64,000 nucleotides of DNA from Cordilura impudica (taxonomy: Eukaryota; Arthropoda; Insecta; Diptera; Scathophagidae), in assembly GCA_963682025.1 (NCBI GenBank), contig OY821520.1, forward strand, positions 4,812,705 through 4,876,704, read 5' to 3'. The notes beneath the pieces are model-generated. The model saw only the letters and a program-made list of their open reading frames with translations. It had not been told where the DNA came from and ran no database searches. The position numbers were made by a program, and so were the translations under genes. How positions within the stretch are numbered: position 1 is the first letter of the stretch; every line of letters begins with the position of its first letter. Below are positions 23,325-35,070 of the stretch, in pieces.

Positions 23325-25329
23325 ATAAATAAAGATGTGGAGTTTGTGCTGAAGATGCAAACATTAAAAAGAATACATAAATAATTAATACTCATTAACT
23401 AGCACACAACTAAAGTAGTTTATGCAACAAATCAATACCAAAGTAGAACAAAGTCAAAAAAATATTGTAAACTAAATAAAAGCAGCACGTAAATAAATCA
23501 ATAAATTAGAAAACAAATGGAGTTGTCATATTACCGATTTTAAGATTGTTTTTTTTTTTATATAAAATATATTAATATTGAAAAATTATTCATGATAACT
23601 ATAATAATTTTGAATATTAGCTACAATGTGAAAAAAAATGTTTTGCAGTCTTTCAAAATTAATCTAACTTTGAAACTACAGCTCTTTTTTAAGGTCGAAT
23701 TTATTGAATAGTTCGAAAATTGGTAAAGATAACTCCAGTTGAAACCTTACAACACTTTCACGTAGTAGAAGGCATATCATCACAAGAAACTTACTCAATT
23801 TTGCATATAATTAATTAAACAGTAAAAACAAAAAAAAAAAAAAAAAACAAAAATAATAAAAATGTCTAGTTAACGGCTGGGAATGGATTTTTTATATCAA
23901 ATAATAAAACACTAAAACTGAAACATACAAAACAAAAACAAAATAAAGTATTTATTTTTAATCTAAAGTTACCTGATATTATCTTAAACCAAAAAAAAAA
24001 AATAAAATTTTAACAAAACTAAATGTAAACTTGAAAAAACAAATTAATTGAATTAGTCGCTTTGAATTGAAATGTGAAACAAATTTGTGCAACAAATTTC
24101 CAATATAAGTGCAAGGATAAGTTTTTATTACATTTTGTCAACTTTCGCGAAGATCTGTACAGCCGTCACCATATTATTAATTTCCAGAAAATTATAGTGC
24201 TTTAAAAAATTTTTGCGAAAGATTTTGTCGATTTATTTATTTAAGATTTTCAGAAATGTGTCAAAAGTGAGGATTAATTCAAAAGTTGAAGTTAATATAT
24301 TGTAATAAGTTTTGGTACCGAGTTAAAGCAGATAAAATTCACCATCAACACCTATCAAAAAAAATTTTACTTTTTTTGTTATACTCTCTCAAAGTTCGAT
24401 AATTTTCGCTTATTAAGTGCAAAGTGGTAAAAATATATTTTTTTTGGTTATTTGTTCTTAAATCAAAACTTTGTTTAAATGGAAGCTTCATCTTCAGGTA
24501 TTGGACTATCATCTTGATAAATTTCTTTTTATGTTGCAAAAATATTTAAAAATTTTTTTGTTGAATATAATCCCAAAAATGGTTATTTTTGAATTAAATA
24601 TAGAGTTTCAAAGCGTTATTGGGTGAGATTGGATAAAACAGTTTCCACAGTAAATTTTTGTAGAGTTTCTGCTTGTGGATCCAAAAAACAATTTGCATAT
24701 ATTTGCAATTACGCAAAATATTTAACTTTCTTTTAAAAATCCTAAGTTGCAAATCAAAGTATGCTGCAGACCCAATTGCTAACACTTGTTCATAGTTTTG
24801 GTTTTTGTTTTGTCCTTATTTTCGTTAATGTGATTTTTTTGAGCTGTTGTAAATATGTAACGTAGTATATCAAAAACTTAGTTTAATAGAGTGGGACGAA
24901 AATTGAAAAAGTACAATGATAAGACAATTTGTAAAAAACTCTTTAAGGTAATAAAAGTTTCCGGCTTGCGGAAAATTCATCGTTTAAATACAAATGCATT
25001 ATATTTAATAAAAACCACTACTTTTACTTTATTCTATAAATTGAAGAAATTACAAATTGTGGAATAACATTTTTAGTTCAACATACTTAAAATGTCTTAA
25101 CTCTGGTACGTTTTAATATTCAGATATTCAGTCCACTCTGACCTAAAATCCCAAAAACAAATGATAAAAAATACTGTCAAAGTCGTACTCAGTGATATTC
25201 TACTACTGATCGATGACCAACCGAGGCTTTGGAAACTAACGATGACCAAAGAATTGATAGAACGAATGCTTATTATTTGTATCCTGTGGACGTGAGATTC
25301 TAGTTGAATAGTTTACAAACTATACTCAC
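23325..25329 (+). other. 3' flank of the SGSM-like gene and unique intergenic sequence
   Basis: Several AATAAA signals follow the stop. From about 24060 to 24490 the sequence is repeat-free and less A/T-simple, ending in a short ATG stretch (MEASSSG) before a possible but weak donor (CAG|GTATTG) at 24498. Otherwise no gene is supported. Confidence 0.45.
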
Positions 25330-25755
25330 AATATGGCCAGACATTTTGTTAAGCTCTACTCATAGTTTTATATACCTCCCATATTAAATAACTTTTATAT
25401 TCACGGGCCAGAAATAGTATCACATGCATTATTTCCACTTGGCCAACTATCTGAGGAAGCTCAAGAAGCTCGAAACAAAGAATTTAAAAATTATAGAGAA
25501 CACTATGCGCGTAAATTTAGTCAAGAGAAGTCAAATGAAGGCATATTTAATAGGTTTCAACTTAGTTCAGATCCACTACTTACAGCCAAAAATTAAATTT
25601 ATAAGGAAAAATTCATCAAAGACCACAGATGGCACTGGATTTAATAATTTTGCCAAATAAAACAGATGAAAGAGACGTTAATGATGATGAATATGAAGAC
25701 GATAACTATGAGTGTGAAAATTTTGTTGATATGAAGCATAATTAAAAAAAAAAAA
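25330..25755 (+). pseudogene. Unclassified transposon protein, C-terminal fragment 1
   Basis: The reading LGQLSEEAQEARNKEFKNYR, then EHYARKFSQEKSNEG and SSDPLL, is shared with fragments at 34.8 kb (+) and 36.4 kb (-). An acidic tail (DVNDDEYEDDNYECENF) in another frame may be its C-terminus. I recall this domain from repetitive uncharacterised arthropod proteins; its biochemical role is unknown to me. It ends abruptly at a Helitron. Confidence 0.5.
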
Positions 25756-26132
25756 CTAGCAGATTCCAGCCCTCGAAATTCGAGCGCAAATTCTAGGAAA
25801 TTTTATTTTTTCATTAAATAAAGACCCTAAAAGTATGCTAATCAGTTATAGCCAATTCACAAATCAACACAAAAAACAAACTTATTTTTATTACAAACAC
25901 ATTAACAAATTTAATAAACACACACATAGCATTATATAATTTTATGTATGTGTTAGTAGCAATTTTAAATGCAATTTACTCAAAATAAAGGAAAAAATTT
26001 AAAAATCTGTATATCTGCAAAACGGCTAAAAAGAAATACCTTTCAAATAATATACGTTTGATCAAAATTGGGATAAAACGGTAGAACAAAACATCATTCA
26101 CAAGAAATCGCCTAGCCTATTAATATTATAGA
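25756..26132 (-). mobile_element. Non-autonomous Helitron, copy 1
   Basis: Read on the minus strand it begins TCTATAATATTAATAGG. It ends with a hairpin (CTCGAATTTCGAG with GC flanks), then TGGAATCTGCTAG. It is preceded by A and followed by T, the Helitron A|T target. No coding capacity (377 bp). Four relatives lie at 33.3, 33.9, 51.2 and 62.2 kb. Confidence 0.85.
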
Positions 26133-27900
26133 TAAATAAAAATTCTAATACTTGATATTAAGTTTATTATAACATAAAAAAATATTTATTTGTTTATTTT
26201 CTTTAATAGAGCCTCAACACTATAGTTTGCAATTCAATTCATTAATTTATCTCTTTAGGATCCAAAGTTATATCAGAAAATGTGAACCAAGGTAATTTTT
26301 TCCGAAAAATAAAAAAGCGCTTAACAGGTTTCAAAAAATTTAAAAAAATTTTTTTTTTTCCCAAGTGGTAGTTTTTAATATACTAATACTTATTTGTGAA
26401 ATAAAATATTTTTTTTTAAATACGGCTTCCTTGAATTAATCCTCATTTTGACTATCATTCAACCCATATTAATGGATCTAAAATAAAAACTGAACGATCT
26501 CGTAAGTTGAATAAAAATTCTTACATATACTTTCGCGCAAATTTCATATGCTATAATATGAGTTAATAAATATTTTATCCATTGAGAAATTTTTAATTTA
26601 AATTGTCTATTTTTTTATGAAAAAATCTACTACAAAATCATGTGAACAAATTAATGTATTTGCAGACATTAGAAATGTCAATAATTGTTTAAATCATATT
26701 ATTGCTAAACAAAAAAACGAACAGAAAAAAAACAAAAAACGAAATTTCCCAACAAAGATATATTATACATAAAATTTACTTGTTAATTTATGTAATAATA
26801 ATTTAAATGAAATTTGTAGTGAAAATTTTTGTATAAAATTTAGAGAAAAAAAAAAAATAAATATAAAAATATGATTATTGTTATTGTCTGTTACTCAATT
26901 GTGTACCTTCATACTTATATTCATGCATACATACATTAATAAATGTAAAATCTGTTGCTTTTTTACTCAAGAAAAAAAAATAAAATAAATGTTAATTATA
27001 TACAACTTATATAAATATACTACTAGTTATTTAAAGAAAAAGAGAAAACAAAAATTTATATATATTTATACACATAATAGCATAATATTTACTATATATA
27101 CATAGAAGTGAAATATTTATATACATACTTATACAATACATGCAAAAACATATACAAACATTTTTTATAAAAAAGTGTAAATTTCAAAATATTAACTTTC
27201 AACAATTAGTTTCAAATTGTGGTTTCTAAGTCATTGTTGTTGACACAAGAAAAAGGTTTTTTTTATATGTTTTATAAAGAAAATGAAAATGGAAGAGAAT
27301 AGGCCGATCCACCGAGAAATATGTATTACATTTTTTATTTGACATTTTTCTCTTTTTTTTTTTTTGTATTTTTAATAAATTTCGTTTGGCATTCATCCTT
27401 TATGTAGATTCATCAACAAAGTTGTGGTTGTTTTGAACGGTGTCACTTTCATTTTCATTTCAAACGAAAATAAGCCAAAATTACTATTTACTATCATATA
27501 TGCTAATGCTTTTACTTTTACTTTCGACGACATTCTCTATAATTGATACCAAGTAAAAAACAGGACATTATTGCAAAGGTCCATAGTGAATTTAGTTTTT
27601 GTTAGTTTGTTTAATTTGATTCAAAATTGTTCTACGGACAATAGTACCAGAAATATTTGGCTGCTGAAAATTGTATCTAATGATTTAAGAAGTTTCAGCT
27701 TGTTTTATACGAATACCATAAATATACATACAATCTTATATATTGCAAAACCAACTGTTGTTATTAAAAACCGAATAAAAATAGATTATTTTCGGTAAAA
27801 GCTTAATGCTGTTGATGGGACACGTATTAGTAATAAATTTAACATTTATACAAAATTAATCATACGCCTGCGAGATATCTCTAATATTTTATTTGTGTAA
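26133..27900. other. AT-rich intergenic sequence
   Basis: No gene or family repeat recognised. A-runs, T-runs and TA-rich microsatellite-like stretches (26.98-27.15 kb) dominate. Confidence 0.5.
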
Positions 27901-28253
27901 CATGGGCTCATCGCGATTCTGGTACTATGAGCCATAACAAGTATTTTTGCCCAAGGAACCACACCTGTAAAATCATTTCCGAGCCTGCCAAAATTTCGAT
28001 GAAGATATGTAAATGATATTTTCCATAATACTCAAAAATCGACCTATATTTCCCATCTTTGGGTCGGGAAATCCATTTTTCACCTTTATTTTTATTTTTA
28101 ACAGCCGCCAGGGGGCATTTTCGTGCATTTTTATGGATTTTTTCACCTTTTTGTGGCCGAAATTGACGAAATTATTGCACAAATTGACGAAATTTTGGCT
28201 TTCCCATATATAAAATCGCCCAAAAATATTCAGCGCTGGAAATTATAAGGGGT

Positions 28254-28391
28254 ACCCATATACGATCTATACAGATTTAATTCAATTTAAGTCAAAAAAT
28301 TATTTTTTTAAATATGTTCATTCAAAGAGTAAATAAAAAAAACTAATTTTTTGACTTAAATTAAATGAAATCGATATAGGTCGTATATGGG
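28254..28391. repeat. Foldback with arms of about 58 bp
   Basis: The left arm starts ACCCATATACGATCTATA and includes TTTAAGTCAAAAAATTA. The right arm is its inverse (TAATTTTTTGACTTAAA to GTCGTATATGGG), with a loop of about 20 bp. It looks like a small MITE or the tip of a larger inverted repeat. Confidence 0.7.
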
Positions 28392-28825
28392 CTGTTTAAA
28401 AAAAAATTGTGCGTCGGATCACAGGGGAGATGTGTAAACATTTAGTAATTAACGAGTTTTTTATGACATTTTTTTAAAATTAAACAGAAAGCGTCATCTA
28501 CGTATCACTTATAGCAAAAACTGCAGGGATCTGCTTATATAAAAATATCTATTATTATTTATTATTTCAACCGGTTAATTTTTTATTTTTCATTTTTTAT
28601 TTTTTATGTTTCATTTTTTCATTTTAAATTTTTTGTTTTTAATTTTTTATTTTTTATGTGTCATTTTTATTTTTCACTTTTCATTTCTTATTTTTCTGTT
28701 TCCATTTCTTATTTTACATTTTTTATTTTTTATTTTTCATTTTTCAGTTTTTATTTCTTATTATTTATTCTTATTTTTTATTTTATATTTTTTATTTTTA
28801 ATATTTAATTTTTAATATTTAATTT

Positions 28826-29052
28826 TTAATTTTTAATTTTTAATTTTTAATTTTTAATTTTTAATTTTTAATTTTTAATTTTTAATTTTTAATTTTTAAT
28901 TTTTAATTTTTAATTTTTAATTTTTAATTTTTAATTTTTAATTTTTAATTTTTAATTTTTAATTTTTAATTTTTAATTTTTAATTTTTAATTTTTAATTT
29001 TTAATTTTTAATTTTTAATTTTTAATTTTTAAATTTTAATTTTTAATTTTTA
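28826..29052. repeat. (TTTTTAA)n array, left segment
   Basis: About 32 nearly perfect heptamers leading up to the ribozyme-containing island. Confidence 0.95.
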
Positions 29053-29120
29053 TTTAAATGGTGCGTGGTAAAGAAGAAGAAAGCATATATTTCAATAATT
29101 CATAACTGCACTGTATTCTT

Positions 29121-29161
29121 AATCGGACCGGTTTCTGGCATTTCAGCCTTCATCAGCGATT
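29121..29161 (-). ncRNA. Hammerhead ribozyme motif (predicted, dimer-type)
   Basis: The minus strand reads AAUCG (stem I), CUGAUGA, A-GGC-UGAAAU-GCC-A (stem II), GAAA, CCGG (stem III), UC, then CGAUU (stem I). Stem I is five perfect pairs. Stem III with flanking A/U is ACCGGU, self-complementary and loopless, as in hammerheads that work as dimers. The cleavage triplet is GUC, giving a cut between 29126 and 29125. The base of stem II has an A-A mismatch, which may weaken it. Confidence 0.6.
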
Positions 29162-29655
29162 TATTGAACATTGTGATAATTGTTATGTTTTAATTGAATA
29201 GGTTGTTTCTATATGAAAATTTTTTCTACTTAGGGCGGCCGTGAGGTTTTGAACCGTGAACTTTCACATACACTCGCACTTGCACTTTTTGGTCAGCGCT
29301 TTAACACACTCACCTAAAGTCAGGCCTACGAGCAGTGTGGTTAGTTTTCAGTTTTCGTACCATACAGCTTTACTTTGTATTAATTTCAGAAGATACAACT
29401 CTGTCCAAACAAACAATCGTTATTTTTGAATTTTTGAATATTTTTGCATTTATACTTCTAATTTCCACTATTCTCAGTTTTCGTAAGAGTTGTCATATGT
29501 GATGTACGGTTTTTGTACATACCTACATATGCACTTTACATATATTTGAGATGACGCTGTGAAGCGAAGAAAAATTTTTTGGTTTGTTAGATTTATCGTC
29601 ATTTTTCAGACATATTGCAATTACTACTGTAATTAATATGCAATTTTAATTTTGT

Positions 29656-29725
29656 TTAAATGGTGCGTGGTAAAGAAGAAGAAAGCATATATTTCAAAAA
29701 TTCATAACTGCACTGTATTCTTAAT
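29656..29725. repeat. Second copy of the 71-bp direct repeat
   Basis: Matches 29053-29123 with one mismatch (TTCAAAAATT for TTCAATAATT). It lacks the hammerhead and passes straight into the TTTTTAA array. Confidence 0.9.
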
Positions 29726-31030
29726 TTTTAATTTTTAATTTTTAATTTTTAATTTTTAATTTTTAATTTTTAATTTTTAATTTTTAATTTTTAATTTTTA
29801 ATTTTTAATTTTTAATTTTTAATTTTTAATCTTTAATTTTTAATTTTTAATTTTTAATTTTTAATTTTTAATTTTTAATTTTTAATTTTTAATTTTTAAT
29901 TTTTAATTTTTAATTTTTAATTTTTAATTTTGAATTTTGAATTTTTAATTTTTAATTTTTAATTTTTAATTTTTAATTTTTAATTTTTAATTTTTAATAT
30001 TTAATTTTTAATTTTTAATTTTTAATTTTTAATTTTTAATTTTTAATTTTTAATTTTTAATTTTTAATTTTTAATTTTTAATTTTTAATTTTTAATTTTT
30101 AATTTTTAATTTTTAATTTTTAATTTTTAATTTTTAATTTTTAATTTTTAATTTTTAATTTTTAATTTTCAATTTTTAATTTTTAATTTCTAATTTTTAA
30201 TTTTTAATTTTTAATTTTTAATTTTTAATTTTTAATTTTTAATTTTTAATTTTTAATTTTTAATTTTTAATTTTTAATTTTTAATTTTTAATTTTTAATT
30301 TTTAATTTTTAATTTTTAATTTTTAATTTTTAATTTTTAATTTTTAATTTTTAATTTTTAATTTTTAATTTTTAATTTTTAATTTTTAATTTTTAATTTT
30401 TAATTTTTAATTTTTAATTTTTAATTTTTAATTTTTAATTTTTAATTTTTAATTTTTAATTTTTAATTTTTAATTTTTAATTTTTAATTTTTAATTTTTA
30501 ATTTTTAATTTTTAATTTTTAATTTTTAATTTTTAATTTTTAATTTTTAATTTTTAATTTTTAATTTTTAATTTTTAATTTTTAATTTTTAATTTTTAAT
30601 TTTTAATTTTTAATTTTTAATTTTTAATTTTTAATTTTTAATTTTTAATTTTTAATTTTTAATTTTTAATTTTTAATTTTTAATTTTTAATTTTTAATTT
30701 TTAATTTTTAATTTTTAATTTTTAATTTTTAATTTTTAATTTTTAATTTTTAATTTTTAATTTTTAATTTTTAATTTTTAATTTTTAATTTTTAATTTTT
30801 AATTTTTAATTTTTAATTTTTAATTTTTAATTTTTAATTTTTAATTTTTAATTTTTAATTTTTAATTTTTAATTTTTAATTTTTAATTTTTAATTTTTAA
30901 TTTTTAATTTTTAATTTTTAATTTTTAATTTTTAATTTTTAATTTTTAATTTTTAATTTTTAATTTTTAATTTTTAATTTTTAATTTTTAAGTTTTAATT
31001 TTTAATTTTTAATTTTTAATTTTTAATTTT
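29722..31030. repeat. (TTTTTAA)n array, right segment
   Basis: About 187 heptamers with only a handful of substitutions (for example near 29831, 29932, 30170 and 30991). Confidence 0.95.
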
Positions 31031-31189
31031 TTATTTTTTATTTTTCATGTTTCATTTTCAAACAGGTTATTACATATTATAATTTTTTCACCAATGCAAT
31101 CATAAGTCGAAAATGATTTTGGAGGTATGGTTATTTGGTTAAATATACTTTTAATGGCCCATAGTGCCAGAATCGCGATGAACCCATGG

Positions 31190-33278
31190 AGATTTTTTCG
31201 GCCCCTTTCAATTTGACCTTCCCTATAAATAAGATTTACCAATACGTAGCCCAATCACCAAAAACTCGTAAAAGTTTCTTAAGCTTTTATCGTTATTATT
31301 TGTTTTATTTTATAAAATATGCAAAAAAAAAAATAACGAAAAAATTCTTATATTTTGCATCAAAGTATTTAGAAAGGATCAAGATAATGAGTCCTATAGT
31401 GTTTATTATTTATTTCGTTGTTAAAATAAATCGAAAATAAAGAGTTTCATGTTCTATTGCTTTTTTAGGTTTCTTGTATATATGAGTTGGAATATATATT
31501 AAAATATATTTAAAATATTACTTAAATGTATATGTACACTCATACATGTACATCAAACATTCGTATGCATATAGTAAAATGAGAATAATATTCAGTACAT
31601 ATACATATGAACTAATTAAACTTCATCACAAATAAGAAGTGATGCATAAATTTGTTTAAAGTATTAAAAATATATTTATATTCATATACAAATACATACA
31701 TGTGTGTGTAATATACATAAAGAAGGGAGTTCCGATTTCAAAATAATTTACGTACTCCGTACTCTTAATTAAATTAATATTTAATATTTAATAAATTTAC
31801 ACTCCAGCCGAAGATTTCATTACCAAAAATTATTTCTTAAATTTCTTCTAAAGAAATGTCGTTTGAGTGCTATTATTAATTCAAATTTGAAATCGGAACG
31901 TCTTTGTTATACAAACATTCAATTAGAAAGCATATTATAATTATTGCTACAAGAAGAAATACGAAATAAATAGAAAATATATGTTATTGTTTATGAAGAA
32001 CAACGCTGGTCTTTTATTTCAATGAACCAAGAAACCATGTGTGAAGATATTATAATTTTAAATTTTATTAGGATGCACTTGTTAACATTATTCATTAATT
32101 TCATTTTATTCTTTATTTATTTTTAGAATGCAGTTCAACAAGAAATAGATAGCAGAGATAAAGTTAAGAAAGAAATGCTATTTAATTTTAGTATTTCAAA
32201 ACAAAAAACAAAAATTTCTAAAATTTTGTAGAAATAAATGTTATTGTGCAATTGGTTTTTTTTTTATAAAATATCCAGCCGATTGTAGGATGCGTTGACG
32301 ATAGTTTGAATACTGAAGGCTATCCCTTATATTTTATATCAATGGCGAAATATTACTTTCGGAATATTGGTAAATCAACCGTCGCCCTGTGGACCATATT
32401 TTGAGGAGGCGGCCAAAAATCATTTTTTATGGTTACCGATTTTAAAGTTATGTTATTTATTTGAAAGTAAATACCAGTGAACCTCGGAAGGCAAAACATT
32501 GCGACTCTATTTCAACGATATCACAGTGAACAGGGTTTTCGAAAATGGACTTTCTCAGTATTTTGCTAAAATTAAAAAAAATTTCTAATTTTTAAGTGAC
32601 TGTTACTTTTTTGTTTTAAAAGATTTTAAAGTAAAATAAATTTTATGTAATTTTGTAACTTCTAAGCTATTAAGCTATTAAAGTCACTCAGGTTTAGAAA
32701 TTAAAGAAAAAAATGTTTAAAAAAGGTAAAAATTTCCCGACTACTTAATTGAGCATAACTCCTGCCCTTCAAAAGCCATCAAAAAAGTCTTGCACCCTTC
32801 TGTAGACCGAACCCTCCCCTACACTTCTATTCCCCATTGTATACCCGCCAGTTTCCACCCTTGTGGACCAGAACAATTTTTATGACCCAAGGTCAGATAT
32901 TTTGGTCAAAATTTATGAAAACAAAAGTTTTCCACTATGTTGTTAGGGTATAACGAGTTTGCCCTGATGTTTTCATATTCTGTTATACGGATCGACTCAA
33001 AATCACTTTCTGAATCGAACTAAATATGTCCGTCTGTCCGTCAGCGTGTTATGAATACAAAAGTTGGTCGTACCGGTGTATTTTTGTGCGTGACTTTATT
33101 TGTTTTTTATACTGACAGAAAAAGGAAACGGTAGAGTTAAGAGTTGTTATATACATATAAAAAAGTGTTGAGACGTAATGCGCTTAATTTTTAAATTATA
33201 TTAATGGGTAATTTTTTTTTTATTTTGACAAGTACATTTACATACATAGGCATTTTTAATAGTCGGAACTGGAGTTTT
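31190..33278. other. Intergenic sequence with a decayed GTCC-type repeat
   Basis: No gene is recognised. At about 32940-33060 a diverged piece (ATCGACTCAAAATCACTTTC, then GTCCGTCTGTCCGTC) is related to the GGAC side of the hairpin element in minus orientation. Confidence 0.4.
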
Positions 33279-33651
33279 CTATAATATTAATAGGCAAGGC
33301 GATTTCTCGTGACCGTTGTAAGTTTCACAGTTTTACCCCGGTTTTTACAAAAAATTTATCAATTGAAAAGTATTTCTTTTTAGCTGTTAACCAGATTTAC
33401 AGATTTTCATCGTCTGGAAAATTTTAATGATCGTTTAAAGTTGCTACTAACACATACATAAAATTATACAATGCTACGTGTGTGTTTATTAAATTTGTTA
33501 ATGTGTTTGTGTTAATGTGTTGAGGTTGTTTTCTTGATTTAAAATGAGTTGAATTATTGAATTGTGAAGCATACCTTTAGGGTCCTTATTAAATGAAAAA
33601 ATAAAATTAACTAGAATTTTCACTCGAATTTCGAGCGCTGGAATCTGCTAG
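33279..33651 (+). mobile_element. Non-autonomous Helitron, copy 2
   Basis: Starts TCTATAATATTAATAGG and ends with the hairpin ACTCGAATTTCGAGCG, then CTGGAATCTGCTAG, followed by T. The base before it is T rather than the expected A. Confidence 0.82.
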
Positions 33652-33853
33652 TATAGTTTAAATAGCTGACAAATGCGAAAAATTTAAATAACAGGTAAAA
33701 TGTAAAACACTATTGCGACACACCCTTTTAAGATATGAGCAGGTATGCTTCACCTTTTAAAAGGGATTAGGGTTTGGGTTTTTATGCTTTAAAAAGTGTT
33801 AGTAAACGATAAAAAATTGTATTTTACATAATTGCAAGAAAGAGTATTTATAA

Positions 33854-34117
33854 CTAGCAGATTCCATCGCTCGAAATTCGAGTGCAATTTCTAGGTAACT
33901 TAAAACGTAGCCAATTCACAAACCAACACTATTTTGATATATTATTATTGTGAATGAAGATGACAAACTCATTAACAAACACATTAACAAATTTAATAAA
34001 CACACACATAGCATATGTATAATTTTATGTATGAGTTACTAGCGAATTTAAATGCAATTTAATCGGTAGAACAAAACATCGGTCCCCAGAAATCGCCTAG
34101 CCTATTAATATTATAGA
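33854..34117 (-). mobile_element. Non-autonomous Helitron, copy 3 (internally deleted)
   Basis: Inverted relative to copy 2 and only 202 bp away. Both termini are intact (CTAGCAGATTCC hairpin end and AATATTATAGA), with about 110 bp of interior missing. Confidence 0.82.
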
Positions 34118-34379
34118 TGTTTTCACAATTATTCATTACAGTTTGAATAATGGCTAAGTACTGTTATAAAGATCTCGCTGATATTTATTTTCAACAAAAA
34201 GATGTAGACGATATAATTTTGCACATACTGAGCAACCATTTCTTTAAGAATTTTAACCTGTAAGAAATTGAAATACACAGAGAAAAATTTCAACTTTTGC
34301 ATCAAATTTGAAAACACGGTACATTGAGTGCTCTAATAGCAAGGCAAGGATGAACAAACGTCAAAAGACAACGAAAGTG

Positions 34380-35070
34380 GAAAAAAGGATCGACCAGCAA
34401 AACCAATTGACGGATGTAGTGAAAGATCTTAAAGGCGCAAGCTGGATAATATCAATGAAGAAATTGCATAGGATATAACAAATCCTATCCATAGGATATA
34501 ACAAATTCAAGAAAAATATCTACAGCTAGGCCTCATAATCGACCAACCAAAACAAGGAGAAGGAAACTCAAACGATGGAAATACTGCAAGGAGATTTTTT
34601 CCGATCCAGAAAATGCAGCATATATCACAGGTGTGGATCATGAATTAATAAGACGATTCAAAATCATTACAAGTTCTAGCATGCAGCAGAAAGATAAATG
34701 CAAAGAATTAAAATAAATAAAACAGCTATACGTTATATCGAAAAATACTCTTGTTGATATGTGCCATCCATAGTAATAAAAGCTTGTACCATAGGGAACC
34801 AATAATTCAAAGCAAAATGCTACCAATCGGAGATCTATCTGAAAAAGCGCAAGAAAAAAGGAACAAAGACTACAGATTCTTTCGCGAGCACAACACAAGA
34901 AAAATGTCCAGATGTTACACTAATGAAGACTGTATCACTATATTGTTGTGCACTTCAGATCCTTATATGTCCAATATTCGATAGAAAATGGAAAACTACC
35001 TCTATTAAATTAGACAAAGAAGCTAAAAAACTTCTAGAAGATGAAAATCAAGGCTATTGTTTGATTTAAC
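34380..35070 (+). pseudogene. Unclassified transposon protein, fragment 2
   Basis: Several frames carry a continuous homology: PKQGEGNSNDGNTARRFFSD, then YITGVDHELIRRFKII, then LPIGDLSEKAQEKRNKDYRF, FREHNTRKMS and SDPYMSNIR, then LDKEAKKLLED. It is the longest of the three copies, broken by stops and frameshifts. The domain is familiar from repetitive uncharacterised arthropod proteins; no function is assigned. Confidence 0.55.

Larger units (their letters stand above)
29053..29725 (-). mobile_element. Hammerhead-containing, tRNA-like unit with 71-bp direct repeats (retrozyme- or Penelope-LTR-like)
   Basis: A unique island inside a heptamer array. 29053-29123 and 29655-29725 are the same 71 bp with one mismatch, 602 bp apart. 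On the minus strand, between them, lie an A-box-like stretch (29298-29314), a B-box-like GGTTCAAAACC (29245-29255), and a hammerhead core at 29161-29121. The 5' boundary of the minus-strand unit falls 2-7 nt from the position equivalent to the predicted cleavage site. Minimal hammerheads are known in Penelope-like elements and retrozymes; membership is inferred. No protein is encoded. Confidence 0.6.
28398..31107 (-). mobile_element. Heptamer-core element, copy 5
   Basis: The inverted right end is at 28398-28575 (CACAGGGGAGATGTGTAAAC to AACCGGTT). The core is mixed TTTTTAT/TTTTCAT units and then pure TTTTTAA. The inverted left end is 31045-31107 (CAAACAGGTTATTACATA, TTTTTTCACCAATGCAAT). The core is interrupted by the 29053-29725 island. 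Confidence 0.72.
27901..31187. repeat. Inverted 46-bp repeats flanking heptamer-core copy 5
   Basis: 27901-27947 (contains TCATCGCGATTCTGGTACTA) matches the reverse complement of 31143-31187 (contains CCAGAATCGCGATGAACCCA) with few mismatches. The pair encloses the foldback at 28.25 kb and the whole of copy 5. It could be the terminal inverted repeats of a 3.3-kb composite, or two chance copies of one family. Confidence 0.45.
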
